Assembly (NCBI RefSeq): GCF_027587175.1
Contig: NZ_JAPCID010000066.1
Location: forward strand, 1 to 40,073
Length of the DNA stretch: 40,073 nucleotides
Direction of reading: 5' to 3'
Source of the DNA: Solirubrobacter deserti
Lineage (GTDB): Bacteria; Actinomycetota; Thermoleophilia; Solirubrobacterales; Solirubrobacteraceae
The notes beneath the pieces were generated by a model. That model did not search any database. It worked only from the letters and a program-made list of their open reading frames with translations, and was not told where the DNA came from. The translations under genes and the position numbers were made by a program. Positions 30,758 through 39,003 of this stretch are shown one piece after another; within the stretch, counting starts at the first letter, position 1; each line of letters opens with the position of its first letter.

Positions 30758-30763
30758 TAGGGT
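30758..30763 (+). promoter_or_regulatory. Leaderless -10 (TAGGGT)
   Basis: TAGGGT lies nine nt before the ATG at 30773, and no Shine-Dalgarno is present. There is no convincing -35 at 16-18 nt. Confidence 0.5.
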
Positions 30764-30772
30764 CGCGCGGTC

Positions 30773-31825
30773 ATGACCGACCCCCGCACGCTGCTCGAGC
30801 GGCACCGGCCGCGTCTTGTCTATGACGCGCAGGAGGAGTACTTCGCGGACTCCGCGGCGATCTGGACGGACTCGCCGACCAACGTCCTGCGGCGCGCGGA
30901 CGGGACGCCGATCGCCAAGCCGCCGACGCTCTCGCTCGACTACCTCGGCACCTACCAGGCTCAGCGCGGCGACGTCATCGGCGACACGAAGCGCGACTAC
31001 GAGGAGACGGCGGCCAAGCTGCACGCGAACCCGCGCTACGCGAACCGCGTCTACGGCCACGCGCGGCGCGATCGCAACGGCAAGCTGTGGCTCCAGTACT
31101 GGCTCTTCTACTACTACAACCACTTCCGCATCCTCGGTTCCCTGGTCTCGGGCGGCAAGCACGAGGGCGACTGGGAACTGATCCAGATCGAGCTCGACGA
31201 AGACGAGCGCCCGCTGCGCGCCGTTCTCAGCCAGCACCGGGAGGCCGAGGTCCAGCCCTGGAGCGAGGTCCGCACGCACGGCCCGCGCCCGCTGATCTAC
31301 ATCGCCCGCGGCTCGCACGCGAACTACTTCGGCGCCGGGACGCACTGGACCGGCCACTGGGTCGACCGTGCCGACGGCAAGGGGCCGCGCATCGACCCGA
31401 CGCTCGAGATCGTCGAGACCGACAAGCCGAAGTGGCTGCTCTGGCCCGGCCGCTGGGGTGACACCACCGCCGGCGGACCGGTCGACGCCAACAGCCCGAC
31501 CAGCCCGGGCTCGCGCCGCCACTGGAAGGACCCGCTCGAGCTGATCGAACGCGCCACGCCGACCAAGAAGGCGCCGCAGACCCCGGCGCCGACCGCCAAG
31601 GTCACGCGCGCGGCCGACAAGCACGTGGTCCGCTTCGAGGCGCCGCCGGAAGCGACGGAGCTCGTCGTCGCCACGCGCCCTCGCGGCACCGGCGCACCCG
31701 CGCAGGTCAATACGTTCAAAATCGACCGTACAAACGGGCAGGTCGAGGTCCCCGCCCAGAGTGACGACGACGAGGTCTGGACCTCCGCCGTCGCGCCCGG
31801 GCAGGGAGCATCCGAGACCGTCTAG
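30773..31825 (+). CDS. Vps62-like protein
   Basis: 350 residues without signal peptide. The core has LQYWLFYYYNHF, GKHEGDWELIQIEL, HREAE, and RPLIYIARGSHANYF, then HWTGHW. That run of aromatic and His residues fits the Vps62 (DUF946) family, which is known in fungi, plants and scattered bacteria with no settled function. A Lys/Ala/Pro linker near 270 leads to a C-terminal beta domain (ADKHVVRFEAPPEATELVVATRPRG) resembling a fibronectin-like strand set. Convergent with ppc, sharing a CTAG that is both stop codons. Confidence 0.72.
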   Translation: MTDPRTLLERHRPRLVYDAQEEYFADSAAIWTDSPTNVLRRADGTPIAKPPTLSLDYLGTYQAQRGDVIGDTKRDYEETAAKLHANPRYANRVYGHARRDRNGKLWLQYWLFYYYNHFRILGSLVSGGKHEGDWELIQIELDEDERPLRAVLSQHREAEVQPWSEVRTHGPRPLIYIARGSHANYFGAGTHWTGHWVDRADGKGPRIDPTLEIVETDKPKWLLWPGRWGDTTAGGPVDANSPTSPGSRRHWKDPLELIERATPTKKAPQTPAPTAKVTRAADKHVVRFEAPPEATELVVATRPRGTGAPAQVNTFKIDRTNGQVEVPAQSDDDEVWTSAVAPGQGASETV

Positions 31826-34464
31826 CCCGTGTTCCGCATGCCGGCCGCGATACCCGTGATCGTGGCGAGCAGCGGCGGCCGGGCCTCGTCGCGCCCCGCC
31901 CGCAGGCGCCGCAGCAGCTCCACCTGCAGGTGCGAGAGCGGATCGATCCACGGGTTGCGGTGTTCGAGCCGCGCCTGCAGCGCCGGCGTCTGCTCCAGCA
32001 GCCGCTCCTGCCCGGTGATCGCGAGCACGCGCTCGACGACGCTCTCGTGCTCGGCCTTCAGGTCGTCCCAGAAACGCTCGGCGATCTCATCGTCGACCAG
32101 CGACAGGTAGCGCTCGGCGACGCCCAGATCGGTCTTGAACAGCGCCATCTCCAGGGTCCCGATCAGCCCCGTGAAGAACGGCCAGTCCCGCCACATCTCG
32201 CGCTGCATCTCCAACTCACCCGAGCTGAGCGACGTGCCCGCCCCGTACCACGACGGCAGCAGCACGCGGTTCTGCATCCACGCGAACACCCACGGGATCG
32301 CCCGCAGCGACTCGACCGCGTTCGACTTCTTGCGCGACGGCGGCCGCGAGCCGATGTTCAGCTGCGAGAGCTCCGCGATCGGCGCGATCTGGTTGAAGAA
32401 GCGCAGGAACTCCGGGTCGTCGTAGACGAGCCCGCGGTAGCGCTCGCGCGAGACGAGGGACAGCCGCGCCATCTCCTCGCGCCATTCGGGCTTGATCGGC
32501 GGGTTCGGCAGGGCGCTCGCCAGCAGGACGGCCGACACCGTCTGCTCCAGGGACCGCTGCGCGAGCTCCTCGTCCGCGTAGCGCGCCGCGATCGTCTCGC
32601 CCTGCTCGGTGATGCGGATGCGCCCTTCGACCGTGCCCTCCGGCTGGGCCAGGATGGCGCGATAGGTGCGCCCGCCACCGCGCGACGGTGAGCCCCCGCG
32701 GCCGTGGAAGAGCTCCAGCTGCAGGTCGAGCTCCTTCGCCTGCGCCGCAAGCCGCTCCTGCGCCTCGTACAGCGCCCACGTGGACGCGACGTAGCCCGTG
32801 TCCTTGCCCGAGTCCGAGTAGCCGACCATGACCGTCTGGCGATTGGCCTGCGTGCGCAGGTGCGTCAGGTACGGCTCGATCGCGTACAGCGCGGCCATCG
32901 TCGCCGGCGCCTCCTCGAGCGCCTGGCGCGTCTCGAACAGCGGCACCATCCGCAGCGAGGTCGCCCGCGCCCGCTGCGCCAGCCAGTGCGCGGCGAGCAC
33001 ATCGGACGGCCGCTCGGTCATCGAGATCACGAACGCCGGAACGGTCTGCGGCCCGTACGCCTCGGCGCTGAGTGCCACCGTGTCCAGCACCCGCAGCAGC
33101 TCGCCCGGCTCGCCGCCCGGATCGTGCGTGATCCCGCGCCGGCCCGAGACCAGCGCCTCGGTCAGCAGCGCCTGGCGACCGGCCTCGTCCGCGTCGGCGA
33201 AGCCGGGCAGCAGCGCGCCGGTCGCCTCGCGCACGACGTTCGCGCCCTGGCGGATGTCGATCCCGGCCAGGTGGAAGCCGAACACCTCGACCTGCCACAG
33301 CAGCCGCCGGATCGAGCCCGTCGCCACGTGGCGGGAGTTCACGTGCGCGAGCACGAGCCGCAGGTCGTTGGCGAGCGCCTGCGCGTCGGCGTAGCCGGGC
33401 TCACGCCCGCGCGGCGTCAGCGTGTTGCCGAGCCGGTGGTGCACGAAGCCGAGCTTGGTGCGCAGCGGCTCCCACTCGCGGTGCGGACGCTTGAGCACGG
33501 CCGCCGTCGGCAGCTCCTCGGCGTCCCGCGCCAGCGAGTCCTCGAGCTCCTGGGAGACCGGCACGCGCAGCGACGAGTGCGAGAACGTCTGCGCGAGCTT
33601 GTCCACCCGCGCCCGCAGCAGCCGCAGGGCCGTGGAGCGGTGCAGCGCGAGCGCGCTCGTGAGCGTGTCGGCGCCGACCTCCGGGTGGCCGTCCATGTCG
33701 CCGCCGGTCCAGGAGCCGTACGAGAGCACGGGCTGGACGAGCCGGACGCCGAGCTCGTGCTCGATCTCGTCCAGCACGGCCGGGATGGCGTCGAACAGCA
33801 CCGCCTCGAAGAAGAACAGGTTGCGCCGGACCTCGTCCTCGACCTTGGGCCGCACGCGCCGCAGCTCGTCGGTCTGCCACCAGATCGTGAGGTCCTCGCG
33901 CAGCTCGCTCAGCAGCTGGCGGCGGCGGCCGTGGCCGGTGCGCGGGTCGTCGAGCTTGTCCAGCAGCGCCGCGACGTCCCACTGGTGGTCGAGCACCGAG
34001 CGCCGCGTGGCCTCCGTCGGGTGCGCGGTGAGCACGTGCTCGATCTGCAGCTGGGCCATCAGCGGCCCGATGTCGATCTGGCGGTCGCGCAGGATCTGCG
34101 CCGTCTCGGCCAGCGACTCACGCTGGATCGCGCCCGTCTGGTCGTACTGGCGCCGGCGCCGCGCGCGCTCGCGCTCCTCGGCGATGTTCGCGAGCTGGAG
34201 CTCGAGCGAGCACGCGCGGATGATCGGCTCCACGGACTCGTCCGGTACGCCGCGCAGGTACGCCACCAGGCGCTCTGAAGCGCCCTCGTCACCCGCCCGC
34301 ACGGCGGCGGCGGTCTTGAAGAGCCACTGCAGGCGGGACGCGAACACGCGTCCGGCCTGCTCCTCGAGCACGCTTTTGAGGGCGTCCGAGAGGAGCGCCG
34401 TGTCCTGGGCAAGGCCATCCGTCGCCTGCGCGGGCGCAGGGCTGGGCACATCGAGCCGCGTCAT
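31822..34464 (-). CDS. ppc: Phosphoenolpyruvate carboxylase
   Basis: 880 residues, full length. It carboxylates PEP with bicarbonate to oxaloacetate, replenishing the TCA cycle. Catalytic and binding signatures are in place: TAHPTEATRRS with H148, GSWTGGDMDGHPEVG, GYSDSGKDTGYVAS (second catalytic region), and FHGRGGSPSRGGGRTY. The C-terminus ends in the obligatory NTG (GMRNTG). The ATG is 12 nt after the cysN stop; TAGCCT nine nt upstream, overlapping that stop, could give it its own leaderless promoter. Bicarbonate and aspartate supply link it loosely to sulfur amino acid synthesis, but co-regulation is inference. Confidence 0.95.
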   Translation of the reverse strand: MTRLDVPSPAPAQATDGLAQDTALLSDALKSVLEEQAGRVFASRLQWLFKTAAAVRAGDEGASERLVAYLRGVPDESVEPIIRACSLELQLANIAEERERARRRRQYDQTGAIQRESLAETAQILRDRQIDIGPLMAQLQIEHVLTAHPTEATRRSVLDHQWDVAALLDKLDDPRTGHGRRRQLLSELREDLTIWWQTDELRRVRPKVEDEVRRNLFFFEAVLFDAIPAVLDEIEHELGVRLVQPVLSYGSWTGGDMDGHPEVGADTLTSALALHRSTALRLLRARVDKLAQTFSHSSLRVPVSQELEDSLARDAEELPTAAVLKRPHREWEPLRTKLGFVHHRLGNTLTPRGREPGYADAQALANDLRLVLAHVNSRHVATGSIRRLLWQVEVFGFHLAGIDIRQGANVVREATGALLPGFADADEAGRQALLTEALVSGRRGITHDPGGEPGELLRVLDTVALSAEAYGPQTVPAFVISMTERPSDVLAAHWLAQRARATSLRMVPLFETRQALEEAPATMAALYAIEPYLTHLRTQANRQTVMVGYSDSGKDTGYVASTWALYEAQERLAAQAKELDLQLELFHGRGGSPSRGGGRTYRAILAQPEGTVEGRIRITEQGETIAARYADEELAQRSLEQTVSAVLLASALPNPPIKPEWREEMARLSLVSRERYRGLVYDDPEFLRFFNQIAPIAELSQLNIGSRPPSRKKSNAVESLRAIPWVFAWMQNRVLLPSWYGAGTSLSSGELEMQREMWRDWPFFTGLIGTLEMALFKTDLGVAERYLSLVDDEIAERFWDDLKAEHESVVERVLAITGQERLLEQTPALQARLEHRNPWIDPLSHLQVELLRRLRAGRDEARPPLLATITGIAAGMRNTG

Positions 34465-34473
34465 GTGTCCGAA

Positions 34474-34479
34474 AGGCTA
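34474..34479 (-). promoter_or_regulatory. Leaderless -10 (TAGCCT) overlapping the cysN stop
   Basis: Read on the minus strand, TAGCCT begins with the TAG stop of cysN and lies nine nt before the ppc ATG at 34464. It would allow ppc transcription independent of the sulfate operon. Confidence 0.45.
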
Positions 34480-35688
34480 CGAGACCATGCCCGCGGCGAC
34501 CGTGTCCAAGCTGGACTCGTCGACGAGGATGAACGCGCCGGTCGCGTGGCAGCGCGCGTAGGCATCCGCCGCGATCTCACCGCCAAGGCGAATCTTGACG
34601 TGAGCGATGTCGTTCAGCCGCAGTTCCTCGGCACCGGGCCACTCGAGCGACTCGAAGTCGATCCGGCCGTCGACACTGTCGAGCTTGGCCGGGACCGAGC
34701 GCGTCCCGTGCTTGAGCTGGAAGCGGTCGCCGGGCCGCGCCGGGCGGTCGCCGAGCCAGCAGACGGTCGCCGTGAGCTCGCGGGTGGGGGAGGGGGCGTC
34801 GTCCGCAGCGGCGATCAGCTCGCCGCGCGCGAGGTCGACCTCGTCCTCCAGCCGGACGGAGACGGAGAGCGGCGCGTCCACGACCTCGGCGAGCCCGTCG
34901 GCGTCGCGCACCTCGGCCACCCGCGTGCGCGTCCCGGACGGCAGCACGACGACCTCGTCGCCGGCCTTCAGCGACCCCGCGGCGAGCCGGCCCGCGGCCC
35001 AGCGCGTGCCGCCTTCGCCGCGCAGCACCAGCTGCACCGGTAGCCGCGCGCCGTGCACGGCCGGCGGCTCGACCGGCACCGTCTCCAGCCGCTCGAGCAG
35101 CGGCGGCCCGTCGTACCAGGGCATCTGCGCGGAGCGCTCGACGACGTTGTCGCCCTTGAGGGCGCTGATCGGGATGAAATCCGTCTTGTGCAGGCCGATC
35201 GCGGCGCCGAGCTCGATCACGTCGCGCACGATGCCGTCAAAGACGTCCTCGGCGTAGCCGACGAGGTCCATCTTGTTGACGGCGACGATCACGTGCTCGA
35301 CCTCGAGCAGCGCGGCGATCGCAGCGTGGCGGCGGCTCTGCTCGGTCAGGCCCTGGCGGGCGTCGACGAGGAGCAGCGCCAGATCGGCCGTGGACGCGCC
35401 CGTGACCATGTTGCGCGTGTACTGGGCGTGGCCGGGGCAGTCGGCGAGGATGAAGCGCCGGCGCGGTGTCGCGAACGAGCGGTAGGCGACGTCGATCGTG
35501 ATGCCCTGCTCGCGCTCGGCCCGCAGGCCGTCGGTGAGCAGCGCCAGGTCCAGCCCGTCGACGGACCGCTCCTCGACATGGGCCAGCTGGTCGGCCAGGA
35601 CCGCCTTGGAGTCGTACAGCAGCCGGCCGATCAGCGTCGATTTGCCGTCGTCGACCGAGCCCGCGGTCGCGAGTCGCAGGAGGTCCAT
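34477..35688 (-). CDS. cysN: Sulfate adenylyltransferase, GTPase subunit
   Basis: 403 residues, the size of a CysN without fused APS kinase. GTPase motifs: G1 GSVDDGKST (10-18), G3 DCPGH, G4 NKMD, and the AEREQGITIDVAYRSF switch that is diagnostic of CysN/NodQ. Two beta-barrel domains follow. It drives ATP sulfurylation of sulfate to APS together with CysD. The ATG is two nt after the cysD stop. Confidence 0.93.
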   Translation of the reverse strand: MDLLRLATAGSVDDGKSTLIGRLLYDSKAVLADQLAHVEERSVDGLDLALLTDGLRAEREQGITIDVAYRSFATPRRRFILADCPGHAQYTRNMVTGASTADLALLLVDARQGLTEQSRRHAAIAALLEVEHVIVAVNKMDLVGYAEDVFDGIVRDVIELGAAIGLHKTDFIPISALKGDNVVERSAQMPWYDGPPLLERLETVPVEPPAVHGARLPVQLVLRGEGGTRWAAGRLAAGSLKAGDEVVVLPSGTRTRVAEVRDADGLAEVVDAPLSVSVRLEDEVDLARGELIAAADDAPSPTRELTATVCWLGDRPARPGDRFQLKHGTRSVPAKLDSVDGRIDFESLEWPGAEELRLNDIAHVKIRLGGEIAADAYARCHATGAFILVDESSLDTVAAGMVS

Positions 35689-35690
35689 GG

Positions 35691-36608
35691 CTAGAAGTAC
35701 CCCTCGCGCTTGCGGTCTTCCATGGCGGCCTCGGTGGCGCGATCGTCGGCGCGGGTCTCGCCGCGCTCGGTGATGTTGGTCGCCGCGATCTCGGCCACCA
35801 CGTCGGGCAGCGTGCCCGCCGTGGACCGCACGGCGCCCGTGCAGCTCATGTCGCCGACCGTGCGGTAGCGGACCGAGGCCGTGAACGGCTCCTCGCCGTC
35901 CATCAGCGTGATGAAGTCGCTCGTCGCGTACAGCATCCCGTCGCGCTCGAAGACCTCGCGCTCGTGCGCCATGTAGATCGACGGCAGCTCGAGCTCCTCC
36001 TGAGCGATGTACTGCCAGACGTCGAGCTCGGTCCAGTTGGAGATCGGGAACGCGCGCAGGTGCTCGCCGGGGCGGACGCGGGCGTTGTAGAGGTCCCACA
36101 GCTCCGGGCGCTGGCGGCGTGGGTCCCACTGGCCGAAGTCGTCGCGCAGTGACAGAACGCGCTCCTTCGCCCGCGAGCGCTCCTCGTCGCGGCGCGCGCC
36201 GCCGAAGCAGGCGTCCAGGCGGTGCTCGGCGATCGCGTCCAGCAGCGTGACCGTCTGCAGGCGGTTGCGTGAGGCCCTCGGGCCGGTCTCCTCGCGCACG
36301 CGCCCGTCGTCGATGGACTTCTGCACCGAGCCGACCAGCAATGTCAGGTCGCTCTCCTGCACGAGCTTGTCGCGGAAGGCGATGACCTCGGGAAAGTTGT
36401 GGCCCGTGTCGATGTGCAGCAGCGGGAACGGGACCTTGCCCGGCGCGAAGGCCTTCTGGGCGAGCCGGACGAGCACGATCGAGTCCTTGCCGCCGCTGAA
36501 CAGCAGCGCGGGGCGCTCACGCTCGGCCGCGACCTCGCGGATGACGTGGATCGCTTCGGCCTCGAGCGCCCGCAGGTGCGAGAGCGCGGGAGTGGAGATG
36601 GCGGTCAT
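35691..36608 (-). CDS. cysD: Sulfate adenylyltransferase, catalytic subunit
   Basis: 305 residues, matching CysD. The PP-loop SGGKDS is at 38-43; HIDTGHNFPEVIAFRD, GGARRDEERSRAKER and the C-terminal SDFITLMDGEEPFT with YRTVGDMSCTGAV are all typical. Forms APS from ATP and sulfate with CysN. The ATG overlaps the cysH stop (ATGA), so the start is certain; longer in-frame candidates upstream lie inside cysH. Confidence 0.95.
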   Translation of the reverse strand: MTAISTPALSHLRALEAEAIHVIREVAAERERPALLFSGGKDSIVLVRLAQKAFAPGKVPFPLLHIDTGHNFPEVIAFRDKLVQESDLTLLVGSVQKSIDDGRVREETGPRASRNRLQTVTLLDAIAEHRLDACFGGARRDEERSRAKERVLSLRDDFGQWDPRRQRPELWDLYNARVRPGEHLRAFPISNWTELDVWQYIAQEELELPSIYMAHEREVFERDGMLYATSDFITLMDGEEPFTASVRYRTVGDMSCTGAVRSTAGTLPDVVAEIAATNITERGETRADDRATEAAMEDRKREGYF

Positions 36609-37195
36609 ACGTGCAGCCCACATTCGGTCTTGGCGAGGCCGGCCCACCGTCCCTCACGGCCGGAGCCGGGGTTGGTGCACGGCGCGCAGCCGATCGACGA
36701 GTACCCCTGATCGTGGAGCGGGTGGTACGGGAGATCGCGTTCGAAGATCCGGTTCCAAAGATCCTTCTCGGTCCATTCGACCAGCGGGTTGTACTTCCAG
36801 AGTCCCCGTTTGTCGTCGAACTCGATCGTCTGCGCGTTCGCGCGTGTCGGCGACTGCTCGCGCCGGATGCCGGTGATCCAGGCGTCCGCGCCGTCCAGCG
36901 CGCGCTCGAGCGCCGCGACCTTGCGGTCGCCGCAGCACTGCTCGGGCCCGGTCCAGGCGCCGCGCGCCTCCTCGATCTGGACGTCGATGCCGTAGCGCTC
37001 CTCGAACGCCCGCCAGGTCGCCAGCGTCTCGGGGAACAGGACGCCGGTGTCGATCGTGACGATCCGCGCGTCCGGCTTGATGCGTACGAGCTCGTCGACC
37101 AGGATCGACTCCTCCTTCTGGAAGGAGCAGAGCAGCACGAGGCGGTCGCCGTGGCGCTCCACGGCTTCCGTCAGCACCTCGGCGATCGTGCTCAT
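36605..37195 (-). CDS. cysH: Assimilatory adenylyl-sulfate (APS) reductase
   Basis: 196 residues. LLCSFQKEESILVDELV is the PP-loop-like substrate site. The paired cysteines C87-C88 (QCCGDRK) and C170/C173 (GCAPC) make the 4Fe-4S cluster that separates APS reductases from cluster-free PAPS reductases. C192 in ECGLH is the catalytic Cys. It reduces APS to sulfite with thioredoxin, so no APS kinase is required, which agrees with the absence of cysC. It is shorter than many family members (about 230) because of a trimmed N-terminus. ATGA overlaps at both ends. Confidence 0.94.
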   Translation of the reverse strand: MSTIAEVLTEAVERHGDRLVLLCSFQKEESILVDELVRIKPDARIVTIDTGVLFPETLATWRAFEERYGIDVQIEEARGAWTGPEQCCGDRKVAALERALDGADAWITGIRREQSPTRANAQTIEFDDKRGLWKYNPLVEWTEKDLWNRIFERDLPYHPLHDQGYSSIGCAPCTNPGSGREGRWAGLAKTECGLHV

Positions 37196-38778
37196 GCGAC
37201 CGGTTCTTCGACCGGGGTCAGCTCGTCCGTCCACCACTGCGGTTCGGTGCGCGCCGCGAAGTCGCGGAACGTCTCGCCTTCGGCGTGGTGGGTCTCGTAG
37301 AGGGTGAAGATCCGCAGCAGGGTGTCGTTGAGCTCCCAGTTCGGGACCTTCTTGATCACGACGTCGCCGAACTTCGGGTTCTCGCCCAGGTGGCCGCCGA
37401 TGCGGATGTCCATCGCCTCGACGAACTCGCCGTCGACCTTCTTGAGGACGCCCTCGATCCCGACATCGGCGATCTGGTGCTGGGCGCAGCTGGACGAGCA
37501 GCCCGCGAAGTGCAGGCGGAAGTCCTCGCCGTGGCCGTTCGGGCGCACGTGCTCGTCCAGGAACTTGGCGATCTCGACCGCTCGGCCCTTGGTGTGGACC
37601 TTGGCCAGGCCGCAGAACTCCTTGCCCGTGCACGTCTGCAGGCCGCGCTGGAACAGCGTCGGCGTGGGGGTGAGCTCCTGAACGAGCGGCTCGAGCAGCA
37701 GCGCGTCCACGTTCTCGGCCGGAATCCACGGCAGCAGGACGTTCTGCTGGTGGGTGAGGCGCAGCGCGTCGTCCTCGCGGGCGCCGTGCTTGCGGGCCAG
37801 GTCGCCGAGGCCCTGCAGCTGGCTGGCCTTCAGGCGGCCGACCGGGACGACCATGCCGACCGTGCGGTAGGCGTCGTCGGCCTGGGGGAGGACGCCGATG
37901 TGGTCGTCGCCGTTGAGGCCCGGCGCCTTCTGGACGCCGGGGCGCAGCGGGCGGCCGACGCGGCGCTCGAGCTCCTCGCGCAGCGCCTCAGGGCCGACGC
38001 GGTCGACGAGGAACTTCAGGCGGGCCTTGCCGCGCGCCTTCCGGTTCTCCTCGGCGTCGCGGAAGATGCCGGTCATCGCCGCGATGACCTCGGGGCACTC
38101 CTCGGGGGTGAGGAAGACGTCCATCCAGCGGGCGAAGCGCGGCTGGGTGGAGAGGCCGCCGCCGACGCGCAGGTTGAAGCCGCGCGTGCCGTCCTCGGCG
38201 ATCGCGCCCGACAGCGCGATGTCGTTGATCAGGCCGCGGGCGCAGTCCTCGGCGCAGCCGGTGACGCTGATCTTGTACTTGCGCGGCAGGTTCGAGTAGA
38301 GCTTGTTGTCGAGGAAGTACTCGTGGATGGCTTCCGACGTGGCGTAGCCGTCGACGATCTCCTCGTGGCCGAGGCCGGCGAGCGTGCAGCCGACGACGTT
38401 GCGCGTGATGTCGCCGCAGGCGCCGGATGACGTGAGCCCGACGCGCTCCAGGCGAGCGAAGATCTCCGGGATGTGCTCGAGCCGGATCCAGTGGATCTGG
38501 AAGCACTGGCGCGTGGTGCAGTCGATGATCCCGCGCCCGAACTCCTCGGCGATGCCGGCCATCGTCTCGACCTGGTCGAGCGTGAGCTTGCCCTGGATGA
38601 CCTTGGTCCGGAGCATGAAGTGGCCGTCGCCGGTGTTGTGCGCGTACAGCCCGTACCACTTGAGCAGGCCGACGTGGTCGGGGCTCAGGGTCTCCCACCC
38701 CTCGCGCGCGGCGCGGAGCAGTTCCGGCAGGACGTCGAGGCCGTCGGTTTCGGCCTTTATGCGTTCGATCTTGCTCAT
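37192..38778 (-). CDS. Ferredoxin-dependent sulfite (nitrite/sulfite) reductase
   Basis: 528 residues. Two ferredoxin-like half-domains flank sirohaem-binding repeats. The cluster cysteines are C383 and C389 (CTGKEFC) and C427 and C431 (CSSSC), the CX5C-n-CX3C pattern that bridges a 4Fe-4S cluster to sirohaem. TRQCFQIHW and GACGDITRNVVGC contribute the substrate arginines. Sequence alone does not separate NirA from Sir, but being first in an operon with cysH, cysD and cysN strongly favours sulfite to sulfide. Promoter elements lie just upstream. Confidence 0.93.
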   Translation of the reverse strand: MSKIERIKAETDGLDVLPELLRAAREGWETLSPDHVGLLKWYGLYAHNTGDGHFMLRTKVIQGKLTLDQVETMAGIAEEFGRGIIDCTTRQCFQIHWIRLEHIPEIFARLERVGLTSSGACGDITRNVVGCTLAGLGHEEIVDGYATSEAIHEYFLDNKLYSNLPRKYKISVTGCAEDCARGLINDIALSGAIAEDGTRGFNLRVGGGLSTQPRFARWMDVFLTPEECPEVIAAMTGIFRDAEENRKARGKARLKFLVDRVGPEALREELERRVGRPLRPGVQKAPGLNGDDHIGVLPQADDAYRTVGMVVPVGRLKASQLQGLGDLARKHGAREDDALRLTHQQNVLLPWIPAENVDALLLEPLVQELTPTPTLFQRGLQTCTGKEFCGLAKVHTKGRAVEIAKFLDEHVRPNGHGEDFRLHFAGCSSSCAQHQIADVGIEGVLKKVDGEFVEAMDIRIGGHLGENPKFGDVVIKKVPNWELNDTLLRIFTLYETHHAEGETFRDFAARTEPQWWTDELTPVEEPVA

Positions 38779-38789
38779 GGGGTCCCATG

Positions 38790-38818
38790 ACCGTACCGGC
38801 CGAACGCGTTATTCACAA
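38790..38818 (-). promoter_or_regulatory. Promoter of the sulfate reduction operon with imperfect palindrome
   Basis: On the minus strand TTGTGA (38818-38813) and TACGGT (38795-38790) are 17 nt apart, and TACGGT ends 11 nt before the ATG at 38778. The imperfect palindrome GTTATTCACAAGTAAC (38809-38824) covers the -35 and is a candidate operator. The transcript would have only a few nt of leader, so a riboswitch is excluded for this start site. Confidence 0.6.
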
Positions 38819-39003
38819 GTAACCGGATCAGGTTTCGGGTGAATCTAATCCGATCGCTTTTGTGGAGATTACACGAGGTCGTCCTCGGGGGCGAGCCCGG
38901 GTCGTCTTTGCGGCGGATCACAGATCGTCAGGCGGGCCGACGACACGCGACGCCGTGTCCCGGAGCCTTGTCGCTCCCTCCCCAGCGACTCAAGGACTTC
39001 GGA

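Noticed and set aside
32704-34278. 524-residue plus-strand frame opposite ppc.
   Set aside because: Shadow of the PEP carboxylase codons; no start signal and no family motif.
38779-38812. SAM or other sulfur riboswitch ahead of the sulfite reductase gene.
   Set aside because: The -10 ends 11 nt from the ATG, leaving no room for an aptamer, and no riboswitch core is visible.
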